The translations under genes and the position numbers were made by a program. From the NCBI GenBank assembly GCA_019925795.1, contig CM034300.1, positions 74,627,021 to 74,691,020 on the forward strand: 64,000 nucleotides of DNA, read 5' to 3'. The stretch is from Dendrobium chrysotoxum. Lineage: Eukaryota; Streptophyta; Magnoliopsida; Asparagales; Orchidaceae. Below are positions 21,809 through 32,999 of the stretch, in pieces. Within the stretch, counting starts at the first letter, position 1. Each line of letters begins with the position of its first letter. The notes beneath the pieces were generated by a model. It saw nothing but the letters and a program-made list of their open reading frames with translations, had not been told where the DNA came from and did no database searches.

Positions 21809-22810
21809 TTGAAGAAATAAGACTCAAGAGAGTGTAGCATCAGTGTATAAGCCAGTCTTTATTTAACAGAGTCTATACTTTTTATTTTTTGAGATATTTT
21901 CTGTATTAGGTGCATGTTGACTAAAAACCATGCACACATATACAAATGAGAGTAAAATTAAATATCTTAATTTTTCATTGAATCATATTGTATGATCCAA
22001 ATCATATTATATGATCTGTTCAAATAAAAATTAATTAAAATATTTTATTAAATAAGATTAAATTAAATTGGGTTATAACTAATTATATTGTACGACCACC
22101 ACATCGTACAAGAAGATCAGCTATTTTTAGAAACTCCACTGTAGAATCCTAGATACTTTAAATAGGCAAATTTAAAATTTGAATTGATCTTACAGTACGA
22201 ACATTAAATAAAATTGTCTCTAAGTTAATTCTGATGATTAAAGAATCGAATTAGATCAAACTAGCATTAATGATCGTACTATACGATTCACCCGAGAACT
22301 TGCCAAACAAACCTTGGTTCATCTTGGATGATCTCCGTTGGGCCGAGGAGGTGAGAGGAGTGAGATTCTTCATAGTCTGTAAAGGTTATTCTCCGCCTGT
22401 GATAAGGGATAAGGCCTTCTCCGCCTAGCTGTGTGCTAAAGGAGTCCATATTAGTACAATACTCAAAGAGGAGGACCTTTGAGGAGTGGATGTAGGTGGA
22501 TTCGATTGAATCACTATAAACCTGGTTTACATATTCTTACTTTTCCACAATTTTCTTTTCTTATAATTTATTTTACTACACTCTAATTTTATTTTAATTA
22601 TCTTTTTGAAAGAGGTTTTTAGTGAATAATCCCTGGTTGAACTTTATTTTGAAAACAGAAAAAAAATATTTATTTTCTAAAAGTTTAAAAAATAAAAAAA
22701 AAATCTTTTGCATTTGTTTTTGGTTTGAACCTTTTAATCTCCTTCCGCATATTTCAAGTTCTATTTTTAAGCAAAAGATCCTCTCTCAGTTTGCCCTCAG
22801 GCACTTTAAA

Positions 22811-22823
22811 TTGGTGTCAGAGC
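22811..22823 (+). other. Primer binding site of the copia element
   Basis: TTGGTGTCAGAGC matches, with one change (G for A), the TGGTATCAGAGC complement of the initiator tRNA-Met used by many plant retrotransposons. It lies 42 bp before the gag ATG. Confidence 0.65.
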
Positions 22824-24733
22824 AGGTTCTCATATTTTTATTTAAATATTTTGAGTAAATCCGCATGGCACACTTTGGAAACTGTAACACTTTAGAAGGG
22901 TTTTCTATACCCTAACTGCCGCTTTTTGATAAATTTTTTTTTTTTTATTTCTAGAAGATCTGTATGTCCACATTTTTACAATCTATTAATTTTCGTCTAT
23001 GGCATATAATCTAAGCTGACTATATTTAACCTTTTCAAATTGTGAATGGAGTTAAAGTATGGATTCATTTTACTGAATGGTGAACTAATGCAACTTAATG
23101 CTAAATATTTGAACTTTTTTTTTTTGAAATCTAAAGGTTACATGTGTGTTTCTAGTGGAGAGGAAATATGAGATAGACTTTGCATTATTTATGAAGACAC
23201 TAGCGAAGTTAAACAATTACGTATGAATCTACTTTTACATGAATACGAACTCTTTTGCATGTAACCTAGTGAATTCATTTTTGATATGTATACTAGGTTT
23301 ATAAAATCATAGCATCATTGCATGCTTTGGGTAGAGATATTTCAAATTAGAGAAAATTAATAAAATTTTATGTTATTTACTTGAATCGTGGGATACAAAA
23401 GTTACTGTGATATTTGAGTCAAAAGATTTAAATTCATATTATATTGATAATCTTCTTGGTTCTTTAATTGCATGTGAGAAAAATGTTAGTCAAAGAAATA
23501 TAGACTCAGGAGAAAAGAAGGAGCAAATAATAATGCTAAAGCCTAACAATGTAGAAAGTAGCAATTCAAGAGCCAATGGAAATGATGATATTGTATTAAT
23601 GACCCGTCAGTTTAAAGGATTCCTAAAACATAAGCAGAAGCGCCACTTTAACAAACATAAAGGTAAAAATTTAAAATCAAATAAACTTTTTACTGATGTA
23701 ATTTATTTTGAGTGCAAAAGGCCAGGACATGTTTGATCCGACTACTTGAGTTTAAAGAACCACCTTGTGAAAGAAAAGGGTAAGGACAAAGGAAATACAA
23801 AGAAGGGCAACCAAAAATATCAAACGACATTTTGGGTAACTCAGATTCAGAATAATCAAAATCTGAGGCTGAAGAGGAGGTGACTGACTTGTGTTTAACG
23901 ATCAAATATAATGTTGGTGGCTCTGATAGTGATCGGGTATGTGATTTATCATACGATGAATTATTCTCTTTTTCTGAACAACTGCATGATACTTACAGGA
24001 AATAAAAAAAACATCATTCACACCTTAGAAGAGAGAATTCATCATTGAAAGAGGAGCATACAAATCTAACTAGTAATTATTCAAACTTAAGAACAGATTA
24101 TATTCCATTAGATAAAGAGCATGAATCATTAAAAGAAAAGCATGTTGCATTAAAAGAAAAATATTAGATATTAAACAAAGAGCATGTTGAATTAAAAGTA
24201 CTTAAAGAACTTGAAGAGTTGGCCTTTAAAAATGGATAATAATGAGCATGAAGTATTAGTTTAATCAGGCAGATATAAAAGTGCAAATGAATGCTTGAAA
24301 AAGAAAATAATAGCACTTCAAGAAAATACATTAGGGCTGACACACATTGAAAAGCCACACCTTCAAACATAGCATGCATTGCTATCTTTCAAAAGAAGAT
24401 AATATTATTCATATAGATTAGTGCATCAATTTCCATGTATCAAATGTTATTCTTGTGACATTTTAGGACACATTGCATGCATTTGCACACACAGAATGCA
24501 CTGTAAGTCACATATGGTCTGGAAGCCCAATACACCATTTGCACAACATAACATACATTCTTCTCAGCATAAGGCATGACCAAAACCCACTTGGATTTCC
24601 AAAATTAACCCATGATTGATATTGTAGGTGTGATCTCATAAGAGGTCTAGTAAGAGTATGTAGTAGCTAGATAGCAGATGCTCATAATACATGATTGGAG
24701 ATCTAAAATAATTCATCACATTGGAGGCCAGGA

Positions 24734-25330
24734 GTGAAGAAAGTTACACTAAGAGACAACACAACTAGAAAGGTAGTGGGTGTAGGTACTATAGGTAAAA
24801 CTGAAGGTTATATAATTAAAAATATTTTATTAGTTGAAGGATTAAAACACAAGTTATTAAGCATTAGTCAACTTTGGGATACAGGTTTTAATATCAAAAT
24901 CCTTTCTACCAAATGCTTAATAATATTAAAGGGAAAAACTAATTTAGAAGGATTAAGAATCAACAATATTTATATGATTAACTTAAACTGATTACATTGA
25001 TAAATAATGTAATGTTTATTGTTTGAAAACAATGATTGATGAATATTGGTTATGGTATAGGAGACTAAGCCATGCAAGTATAAGAACTCTTAGAAAAATC
25101 ACTCAGTTAGATTTGGTTATGGGCATTCCTAAGCTAGAATTTATCAAAGAACAACTTTTTTATACATGCCAAATAGGATAGCAAACCAAGTTATCGTTTT
25201 ATTCAATTAAGGAAGTAGTAACCACGAGACCTCTAGAAATTCTACACATGGACTTATTTGGACATGTTACTACAACAAGTCTAAGAGAGAAATCATTCAG
25301 ATTCATAGTTATTGATGATTCACTTGTGAA
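24734..25330 (+). pseudogene. Copia pol fragment: GAG-pre-integrase and integrase N-terminus
   Basis: The 85-residue frame at 24734-24991 contains the family pattern of a loop ending in LLSISQLWDTGF (about 24858-24893), typical of the region just before copia integrase. After a stop, another frame carries a WHRRLSHAS-like zinc-binding start, IPK, and then the MDLFG start of the integrase core at about 25250. The core is truncated soon after the DLFG motif. Non-functional. Confidence 0.78.
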
Positions 25331-25992
25331 CTCGTTAGATAAACCTTGGTTCGTCCTGCACGATCTGTGATTCAAATGAACTGATCGTATTTTACGAACA
25401 AAAGTATTAAAATTAAAAATTATGATTTTGGATAGCCCACTTTATAAACTCTTGTTATGTTTTTAGGATAAGGATTATTGAGCAGTCAGAGACATTTTCT
25501 TTTTAGTAGATAGCTTGGAGAGTCCACTTCATAAGGGAGAGGGAGGAGGAGAGGATGAGTGAGGGAGAGTGCCTTGGCGGGGGGGGTCAAGGGGTGTGAG
25601 AGGGTCACACGGTTGCTCTAGCTAGCCTGCACCTTGGGTCCTACAATTATATTTTGGTGGAGCACTTGGAGAGGAACTCTAAGAAGGAGAGTCTTTGGTG
25701 CGAAAGACTCTCTAGCTGAGGAGGCTAGGGATGGCATCTCCGCTGGGCATGGAAACAAGAGAAGGGATTGAATCTTCGCCATTACAAGGGTTAGAAGGAG
25801 GATGGCATCTCCGTCGGACCAAGGAGGCGAAAGGAGAGACGACCTCTCCGCTCTCTTGAAGTTTTTTTTTTTTTTTGAGAACATGTATCTTTTAAAGTTT
25901 TAGCTTTTTAAGATTTTCGAAAAACATATATTTATAAGGCTTATACCTTTTCAAATTTTTTGGAGAATATGTATTTCTTAGGGCTTATGCCT

Positions 25993-26055
<63 letters not shown>

Positions 26056-27779
26056 AAGCTTTAGCCTTTTAAGATTTTTTGAAGAGCTTATATTTTCTTA
26101 AGACTTTTAGAGAATATGTATCATGTGAGGCTTTAATCTTTTGAGATTTTTAAATGAGTGGAGATCCTATTTTTCACTCGCTCTCATGAAGTCTTTCTAA
26201 TGAAGATAATATTCACCATCATCTGCTGCTTGCCCTCATGGAATTTTTTAATTGGAAATTAAAATGCAATATTATTTATAAAACTTATTTAGAAAAAGTA
26301 GATATCTACTTACCTCTATAAGGCATAAAATATATATTGGTTATTATGTTGGATATGTTAGATATACATGATAATCAGGAATGAAATGTTGGATAATTGC
26401 ATCATTCAGGATGAAGACTCCTAAAAATTATGACTATGAGTTTATTGTTTTATATTCCTTAAGGAAAATCCCTCCTAAATAAAGTGTTAATCACTTATGA
26501 GATCACGAGTGAGGTCGATTCAAGTCTACTAAGGATGCTAGAAGATTAAAGGTTGGCAGAGTACCACAAGAAGGATGGGATGAACTAGTTTTCCCCAAGA
26601 GGTCTTAATAAGGCTATGATGAAGGAAGAACTTTAAAGTGAGGGAGCATTCTTCTAAGAGCTAAAGTATTTGATCTGGATGCTCTCCTATCATGTGCAAA
26701 TAATCCTTTCAAACCAATCTTGGATGGTTTTCACCAATTGTGTTATGTTATCCTTCATTGAGGGATTAGTTGTTTACTATTGATGAGTATTTATAGTATA
26801 TTAAGAATGTTTCTCACAAACAACTTTAAACTATTATGTGCTAGAATATTCATGATGATAGAATGAGAGATTAATATCTAAGCTTTATACGAAGATCTAG
26901 CACACCCACAAATAACAAAAGATTGCAAGCAACATCAAAACTTTTATTTGAAAATTAAACAAGAGAAAAAATTATAGTGCATAACTAAATTAAAATGATT
27001 CCACTCGTGTATATCGTAGATTATAAATGATACTCTTCCTCATAATTTGGGAAATCATTGATATGATGTACTAGGCATGAAATGTTGACAATAGATCATG
27101 AAATTGGAAGAGCCTTAAGACATTAAAGTTATATTCTGGTTTCCATTTTTGATATGTTTGGTCATTCTCCTTTGAGGAGTGAATACCACAAACCAAGAAA
27201 GCTATTATGTTTTCTTAGTGTTGACATTAAAAATCAAAGTTGGCGTTGACATAGTGTATAAATCTTTTTAGTAATGGTGTGTGTCAATGTCATGCGAGAT
27301 GGTAGGTGATGATATCGATGAGTTTGGCCTTGGTACCAATGTAATATATCAATCTTATAAGCAATAGCATGCATCAACAACATACCTTGACTTTATAGGC
27401 TTGACATACATTAGTGAGGTGCATTGGCCTTATAGGTGATACCATACATCAACATTATTAATAATGATAAGCGAAACTCAATCGATGTCAGTGTAGTGGG
27501 CGATAACAATTATATTATGGCGGTTGAGAGATAATAGTTGGCTATAATAGTTAGACTCTGGTTGTTGAGAGATTGTAATCAAGCGACATTTGTAAGGAGA
27601 CAATAGTTGTGCCACAATAATCGGGCAATGACTGTCAGGAACAGTAGTCCTCCACAATATTTGGATGACAATAGATGGGCAATGGTGAAAGTGCCACGAC
27701 AATTAGAAGATGGTGATAGCTGACAGTGATCATTAGCATAAAATGTTGAGTAAAGATATAGAGTTCTGCAAATTTTCAA
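25331..27779. other. Unassigned repetitive DNA with a long AT microsatellite
   Basis: 25331-25400 shares a short resemblance with 22265-22345 (AACCTTGGTTC followed by TCT/GATCT), perhaps a relic of the copia 3' LTR. 25500-25860 is GC-richer with CATCTCCG words. 26060-27780 is AT-rich without a recognised gene. Short open frames here have no domain. Confidence 0.4.
25996..26053. repeat. (AT)29 microsatellite
   Basis: Continuous AT run of 58 bases. Confidence 0.97.
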
Positions 27780-28268
27780 GCTCTCCATAATCTCAAGGCA
27801 ATATCTTCTTCAGGTAGAGCATGTTGCTCTCTTTACTGTTTTCTTATTGATGTTTGATAAATTTAGCCAAAATTAAAAAATATTGCATTGAATGGACTAT
27901 ATTGATTATTTTTAATCATATATAATTCTTTTTGTATGTAAATATCTTAGCAATCTCGAAATTTAGTGATTTTGGCTTTATTGTTTTTCTCTCATCGAGA
28001 AACTCAATGTGACTCTAAACATATAAGTTTTAACGATCATTTGATCCTTCAATTAATGCCACATTGTCACAAACTGTGGTCATTCGGAATTAGATCAACT
28101 CATTTTTAATATCATAGGCTTTATTTTGTTGAAACATTCAGTTTGACTATAAACTTGCTGAAGTCTAAGTTCAGATGATCCTGAATTTAATTCTAAAATT
28201 TTCAAATGCAAAGATTACATCAAAGTTTGTATTTAATTAGATGATTTTTTCAATATTGTATCAACTAT
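27780..28268 (+). mobile_element. Second decayed LTR of the 54584-61343 family
   Basis: Between about 27860 and 28268 the order CCAAAATTAAA, TTGAATGGAC, TTTTAATCATA, TCATCGAGA, TTTGACTATAAACTTGCTGAA, GATCCTGAATTTAATTCT and TTGTATCA repeats that of the decayed LTR at 18985-20146 and of the intact LTRs near 55340-55592. It is in the same orientation. The left limit is uncertain. Confidence 0.55.
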
Positions 28269-28385
28269 CAACACTAATATTAAAATAATTCTAATAATTT
28301 TAAATTTATTAGAAAAAATAATTAAAATATTTTAACCTAATTTTTCTTTTTGTGAGTTTTTAATGGCTAAGGAATACTTTGAGGG

Positions 28386-28393
28386 TATAAAAG
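28386..28393 (+). promoter_or_regulatory. Candidate TATA box of the kelch F-box gene
   Basis: TATAAAAG lies about 300 bp before the candidate first coding exon, giving a start near 28418. The leader would contain small upstream frames (for example from ATG 28431). Because LTR relics lie close by, this could equally be a retrotransposon promoter remnant. Confidence 0.3.
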
Positions 28394-28686
28394 GAAAGTT
28401 CTTAAAGAACTTAAGCAATCTTTTTAATAAATGAATACTCAATCAAAAAATGGTGGTGGAGGGTTGAAGTTGTTGAATTAGATCAATATTAAAGAGCTTC
28501 AGTTGGTAGGAAGAAGAAGGAGATGCCTCTCCGCACACGTTCTGGAGGCGGATTTTTCTTTGAAATCTAGACTTGGAATCAAACAAGGAGAAAGACTAAG
28601 TTGACGAAGACCTCCCTTATCGCTCTTCAGAGGAAGGAAAGGCCTTAACTTTGCATCCTTTGAGGCAAAACCCTTGCTGTGGTCCG

Positions 28687-28752
28687 ATGCACGCTTCAGT
28701 CGAACCAGCGCAGACAGCTACCCAACGAAGAGCTCGAGTCCAAGCTCCCCTG
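28687..28752 (+). CDS. SAGL1: Candidate first coding exon of the kelch F-box gene (GC donor)
   Basis: The large exon at 39923 opens at an AG acceptor in phase 0 and lacks the few N-terminal residues of the family, so a small upstream exon is expected. This candidate encodes 22 residues from ATG 28687 and ends in QAPL. It resembles the short PPL-type lead that, as I recall, precedes the VD start in the Arabidopsis protein. The donor would be CTG followed by GCAAGT, a GC-AG intron of about 11.2 kb. The joined product would be 439 aa, against about 434 in Arabidopsis. A rival exon is 29217-29270, with a canonical CAG/GTATGA donor and also phase 0, encoding 18 unrelated residues. Which is used cannot be decided from the sequence. 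Confidence 0.4.
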
Positions 28753-31650
28753 GCAAGTCCTTCCTCTCTTTCCTTTTTTTTTTTTTTTTTTGCTTTTGAG
28801 AATTTTTAGCGAATGATTTTAGGGTTCTGGCTTTTGTAAAGAGCTTGCCCTAAATTGCTAGGGCAGCGATTGAAGGGATTATGGCTGTGCATAATGTGGG
28901 TAGTGAGAGATTTTTGCTATTTTGGGGATAAATTGAACGACATTGATAGTTTTGATTGAACGGTAGATATTGATTTTGCTTCTGCTGTCCGAAGAGGCCG
29001 GTTTTGGTGTTCCTGCATGGTTGGAAATGGTTAGTTTTGGTGCTTATTGCAGAGATCTAAGTTGTTACTATCCCAGCTATTTTAGAATTTGTTCGCATAT
29101 GTTACTAATGGAAATCAGAATGACATTGCGATACTTCTGCTGCTATTTTTTTTTCTTTGTTCATGTGCTATTTGCTGCATTCATATTGTTAAGTGGATGG
29201 GGGCTGCGGCTGATATATGTTTGCAAATCCAGTTATAGGTTTCTGTAGTTATGCTGAAGATGTTTTTCAGGTATGAATAATGCTACACTGCTCAAGTAAG
29301 TCTACACTTAAAATAACGCCAAGTTAGCTGCCTTAAATGTGACTAAAAAATCAAATTTAAAATTACTGCTATAAAAATATACTTTGAAGTATTGTTCTTC
29401 AAGAATTCACATATCTGGATCAAATATCTTATATCTGGGTGAGCATCTTATATCTGACTAAAGACCTTATATTTGATTAAACATTATGCTAGGTCAAAAA
29501 TCTTATGTCTGGGTATAGGACATTATATTTGAGTGACTAATCATATACATTGGATAAAATCTTATATCTAAGCTAAAGATCTTATAACTAATAAACCTTT
29601 ATATCTGAATTAAAAACCTCATGTGCTAGCAAACTAGATTGTATTTGAATAGTACATCTTATATCTGAGTCAAAAATATCTTTTGAAAAAGGCTTGGGAA
29701 TATCATTGCACTCTTTTTACAGTTTTAATGAATGCTAACTAATGTGGCTCTATTTTAAATTTGAATCTATTATGAGAGTGCAGCATTACTCTTCTGGTTA
29801 AAGACCAGCATGGGGCTAAGTAAATGTTTTGTTTCCTCTTTATAGTTCTTAATTCCTTGAATCTTACACCCTCTCTATTTTTGTTTGCTAAAAAAACACT
29901 TAACCTAGGCTGTGTTTTTTATGCTATATAGAGAATGGGTTTATGTAGTTAGTATTTTGTATTACAGGCGAAATTCATTAGCAATACAGGTTTATGTGTG
30001 TTGTGAAGCTAGGGTAGCAATGTAGCATCCATTTTTCTAGTGCTTAACTCCAAGCTTCTTGTTGTAGTTCTCCTGAATTGCTATCATCTTCTCTTAACAA
30101 TGAATCCACTTAAAAAGAGCTGCAGGATATTTTCTTCTTTTGTAATATTTTCTCTGTTACCCACTTCACAATTTGTCCTGTGAGCTTTCATACGTAAAAA
30201 CCAGATTTTATTCTCAGAAAAGGCAACGAAAGGTGCTGAGAGAAGAGAAAGTAGTGTGATCATATTACATTATTTTGATCAAGGGAATCCAGATGGGAGG
30301 TAAATAATTTCTTTTTTTTTTGGATGAGCTAGGAAAATGAGGATGCTCTATGACTGTGCGCATGATGTAAAGTGAATCATAAAACATCTATGCATTTATT
30401 GGCAAATTAGAAAATGTGATTGATGGAAACTAGTGAATTGCTATAAATTATTCATACCTTCATTACTTTGCTATAATTGGCATTTATGCTTTCAAATTGA
30501 TAGTGTTTTGGAATATCTGCTTATGTTTTTTGGAGTAAAATGATCCAACAATTTTTGCATCATGTTTTGGAATATCTCATGTGTGTTTCTGCCACTCTGT
30601 GACAGACTTTGGCTTTTGTTCTTAAAGTAGATTTAACTGGTCAGTGTCTGACTGTTGATGCTTTTCATAATCATTGAGCAATGTAAAATAGCCCTTATTG
30701 ATGAAATGCTCCCCAGGCTTAAGCAAAATCTTTTTTAACTTGAGAGAAACTGAAGTAAATGTTAATGTGCTAGGCAAGCAAAAGGGCTGGAGAGCCAAGA
30801 GCTTCAGCTGAACTGTATTGAAAATATCCAATTAGATCAGTTGATGCCAAATGTGCATTGACACTAAAATAGCTCCTAACTAGAATGATTGATAACGGAA
30901 TTGTGAAGACAAACTAAAAGGTTGAGATGAGGAATGGAATCTTGTCGGAATGTGGCCTTGATTGTGGCAACCTCTGGATATTTTTTAATTTTGCACTGTT
31001 TTTGACTAATTTACCATGATTTCAAGGGATGAATAATTATCCTCCATCTAATCTAGGTTCTACTCTTTACAAAGTCATAAAATTTCAATGCTGGGAGATT
31101 TATTCTATGAATTATATTTTCTTGTTTTCTGTTTGAATGATGCCAGTGAACTCCATCTTCTTTGATGTTGTGCACCTCTCAAGGTCATGGATTCTCATTT
31201 ACCTCTGAAGCAGATGAAATTAACTGTTGAATAGTCTTACTTTTTCTTGCTATAGGTCCACAATCAGTAGCTCTTCAATGCCGGTGATTGGATTTCATCA
31301 ATTAATGAATGAAGTGTCAAAAATAAGTGTGTTTTTTAAGATAATTCAGTGACACGTGTAGCTGATGTCCCTTATGGCATATCATCATTTTGCTTCAATA
31401 AGAAGACTTAAGTGAATTTAGCTTTTATTGATTTATACAGTAGATTAGATACTAAAGATGGTGAAAGATGTATGTATAAGTTATCCAAGCAAAGAGATAG
31501 GAGAAGTTTAGGATTTAGTTCAAGTGAAGTGCATTAAGGATGAAGATCAATAAGTGCTTTTATTAGAAGAGGATATTCAACAAAGGTGGATGAGATATTT
31601 TGATAAGCTTTTAAATGAAGATTATGAGAATACAATTGACTTTAGTGACC

Positions 31651-31655
31651 TTAGC
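31651..31655. other. Target site duplication TTAGC (left copy)
   Basis: Five-base duplication of LINE sequence at the left end of the Ty3/gypsy insertion. The right copy is 38218-38222. Confidence 0.85.
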
Positions 31656-32611
31656 TGGTGCAATCTAAGTTCTATAACCAAATAAGAGAACACTAGGAAT
31701 GCAACAAGACACTTCCTTTCAATAAAACATAAATCAACACCAACTTAATGAAACTTAATAATTAACAGATATAAGTAAATGATTAGGAAATTTTACAAAG
31801 AAACAAACTAAAACTTAAAATTAACTACCCTCAGAACAACCTAGAAAGGTCACCTCACATGCAAAATCCAAAATAGGGAAGATGCTCAATGGAAAGGACA
31901 AATTAGTGGTTCACCACAAAATTTTTGATCTAGCTCAATTCGGCACTTCTCTGGCAAATGCCAACAAATAGAGCACAACAGCACCTTGAAACTCACAATA
32001 TTTGGAGAAGAAAGATACAGGTGGAATGGGAACCGTGGAGAGAAGATTAAATAGAAGACCGAGACAAAATAGAAGAAGGAAGGTAGAAGAAAATAGCTCG
32101 CAAGCTAAATAACCCACAGGTTTTAGTGTGATTACACCAGCAACAATAACAACCAACCCCTTCCAGCAGCAAAACAACCCATATATATATATATATAGGA
32201 GAAGAAGGGGGAAATGGCCATAAATTGCTCACTTAGTTATGCCACCCAAACAACCAATAGAAGCCTCTCAAGTTAGCCCATTTAATGAGGAGTTAAGACA
32301 CTTAGTATAGGAAAACATCAAGGTGGAAACCAAACAACCAACAACAGGGAAAAACGGGACAGCAGATGGGGAAAAACAACAAGCATAGGGAAAGCCAACA
32401 ACAGGGAAAACGGGACAACGGCATGAGGAAACACAACCATCATAGGGAAAGAGTTGGGACAAGCCCAATAAGCAAAACAACCCAAAATAAATATCCAACT
32501 AACCACCAAAGAAACTAGATCAATACAAGTGGAAACCAAAGGAGTGAAACTTCCTAAGAACACCAAACCCAAGCATAATCACAGGTTGTTTTCTATTATA
32601 GGGTATTGTAA

Positions 32612-32669
<58 letters not shown>

Positions 32670-32742
32670 CAAATTACAAAGAGTCCAAAACATAGAAAAA
32701 TAAAGAAAACATAAATTGACAATTCTTGATTTGATTGCATCT
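31656..32742 (-). repeat. 3' LTR of the Ty3/gypsy element
   Basis: About 1087 bp. It matches 37260-38217 along its length, apart from an extra ~80 bp near 31895-31975, the (AT)n run at 32616-32666 and point changes. Ends are TGGTGCAA and the complement of AGATGCAATC, slightly mutated from the TGATGCAA/TTGCATCA ends of the other LTR. Confidence 0.88.
32616..32666. repeat. (AT)n microsatellite inside the 3' LTR
   Basis: About 51 bases of AT. The matching position in the other LTR (near 38130-38142) is an A-rich run instead. Confidence 0.95.
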
Positions 32743-32999
32743 CCCATGGTGGAAGAATCTCATCTCTTGATGAGAATGCTCAGTAACTCGTTTAAAGATA
32801 TCAGGTCAACGAATCTACAACTCTTCAGTTTCAATCCAAGATCAGTCAGTCAGAGGTCGTCCAGTCCACCTAACCAAAAATCGTTGGTACACTCCATGTC
32901 TAGTCTAAGTAGTAAGGATGTCCACAACACCATCAATAAAGTCATCATTGGTCTGAACTGGAGTAGTAAAGGGTAAAGTTTCAATGTCTACAGAATCAA

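Larger units (their letters stand above)
21809..25330 (+). mobile_element. Decayed Ty1/copia retrotransposon (SIRE-like?), 5' LTR to integrase
   Basis: A primer-site-like TTGGTGTCAGAGC lies at 22811-22823, just after the presumed 5' LTR (start uncertain, possibly near 21809). A gag-like start codon follows at 22865. Degenerate gag with a broken CX2C zinc knuckle (ECKRPGHV at about 23710) lies at 23400-23740. A GAG-pre-integrase region is at 24734-24991, continuing in another frame through an RRLSHAS segment (about 25060) and an integrase start to about 25325. Many stops and frameshifts are present. Reverse transcriptase, RNase H and a clear 3' LTR are absent. Confidence 0.75.

Noticed and set aside
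28970..29248. 92-codon frame with hydrophobic stretches
   Set aside because: Lies in the presumed F-box intron, has no recognisable family and no support beyond length.
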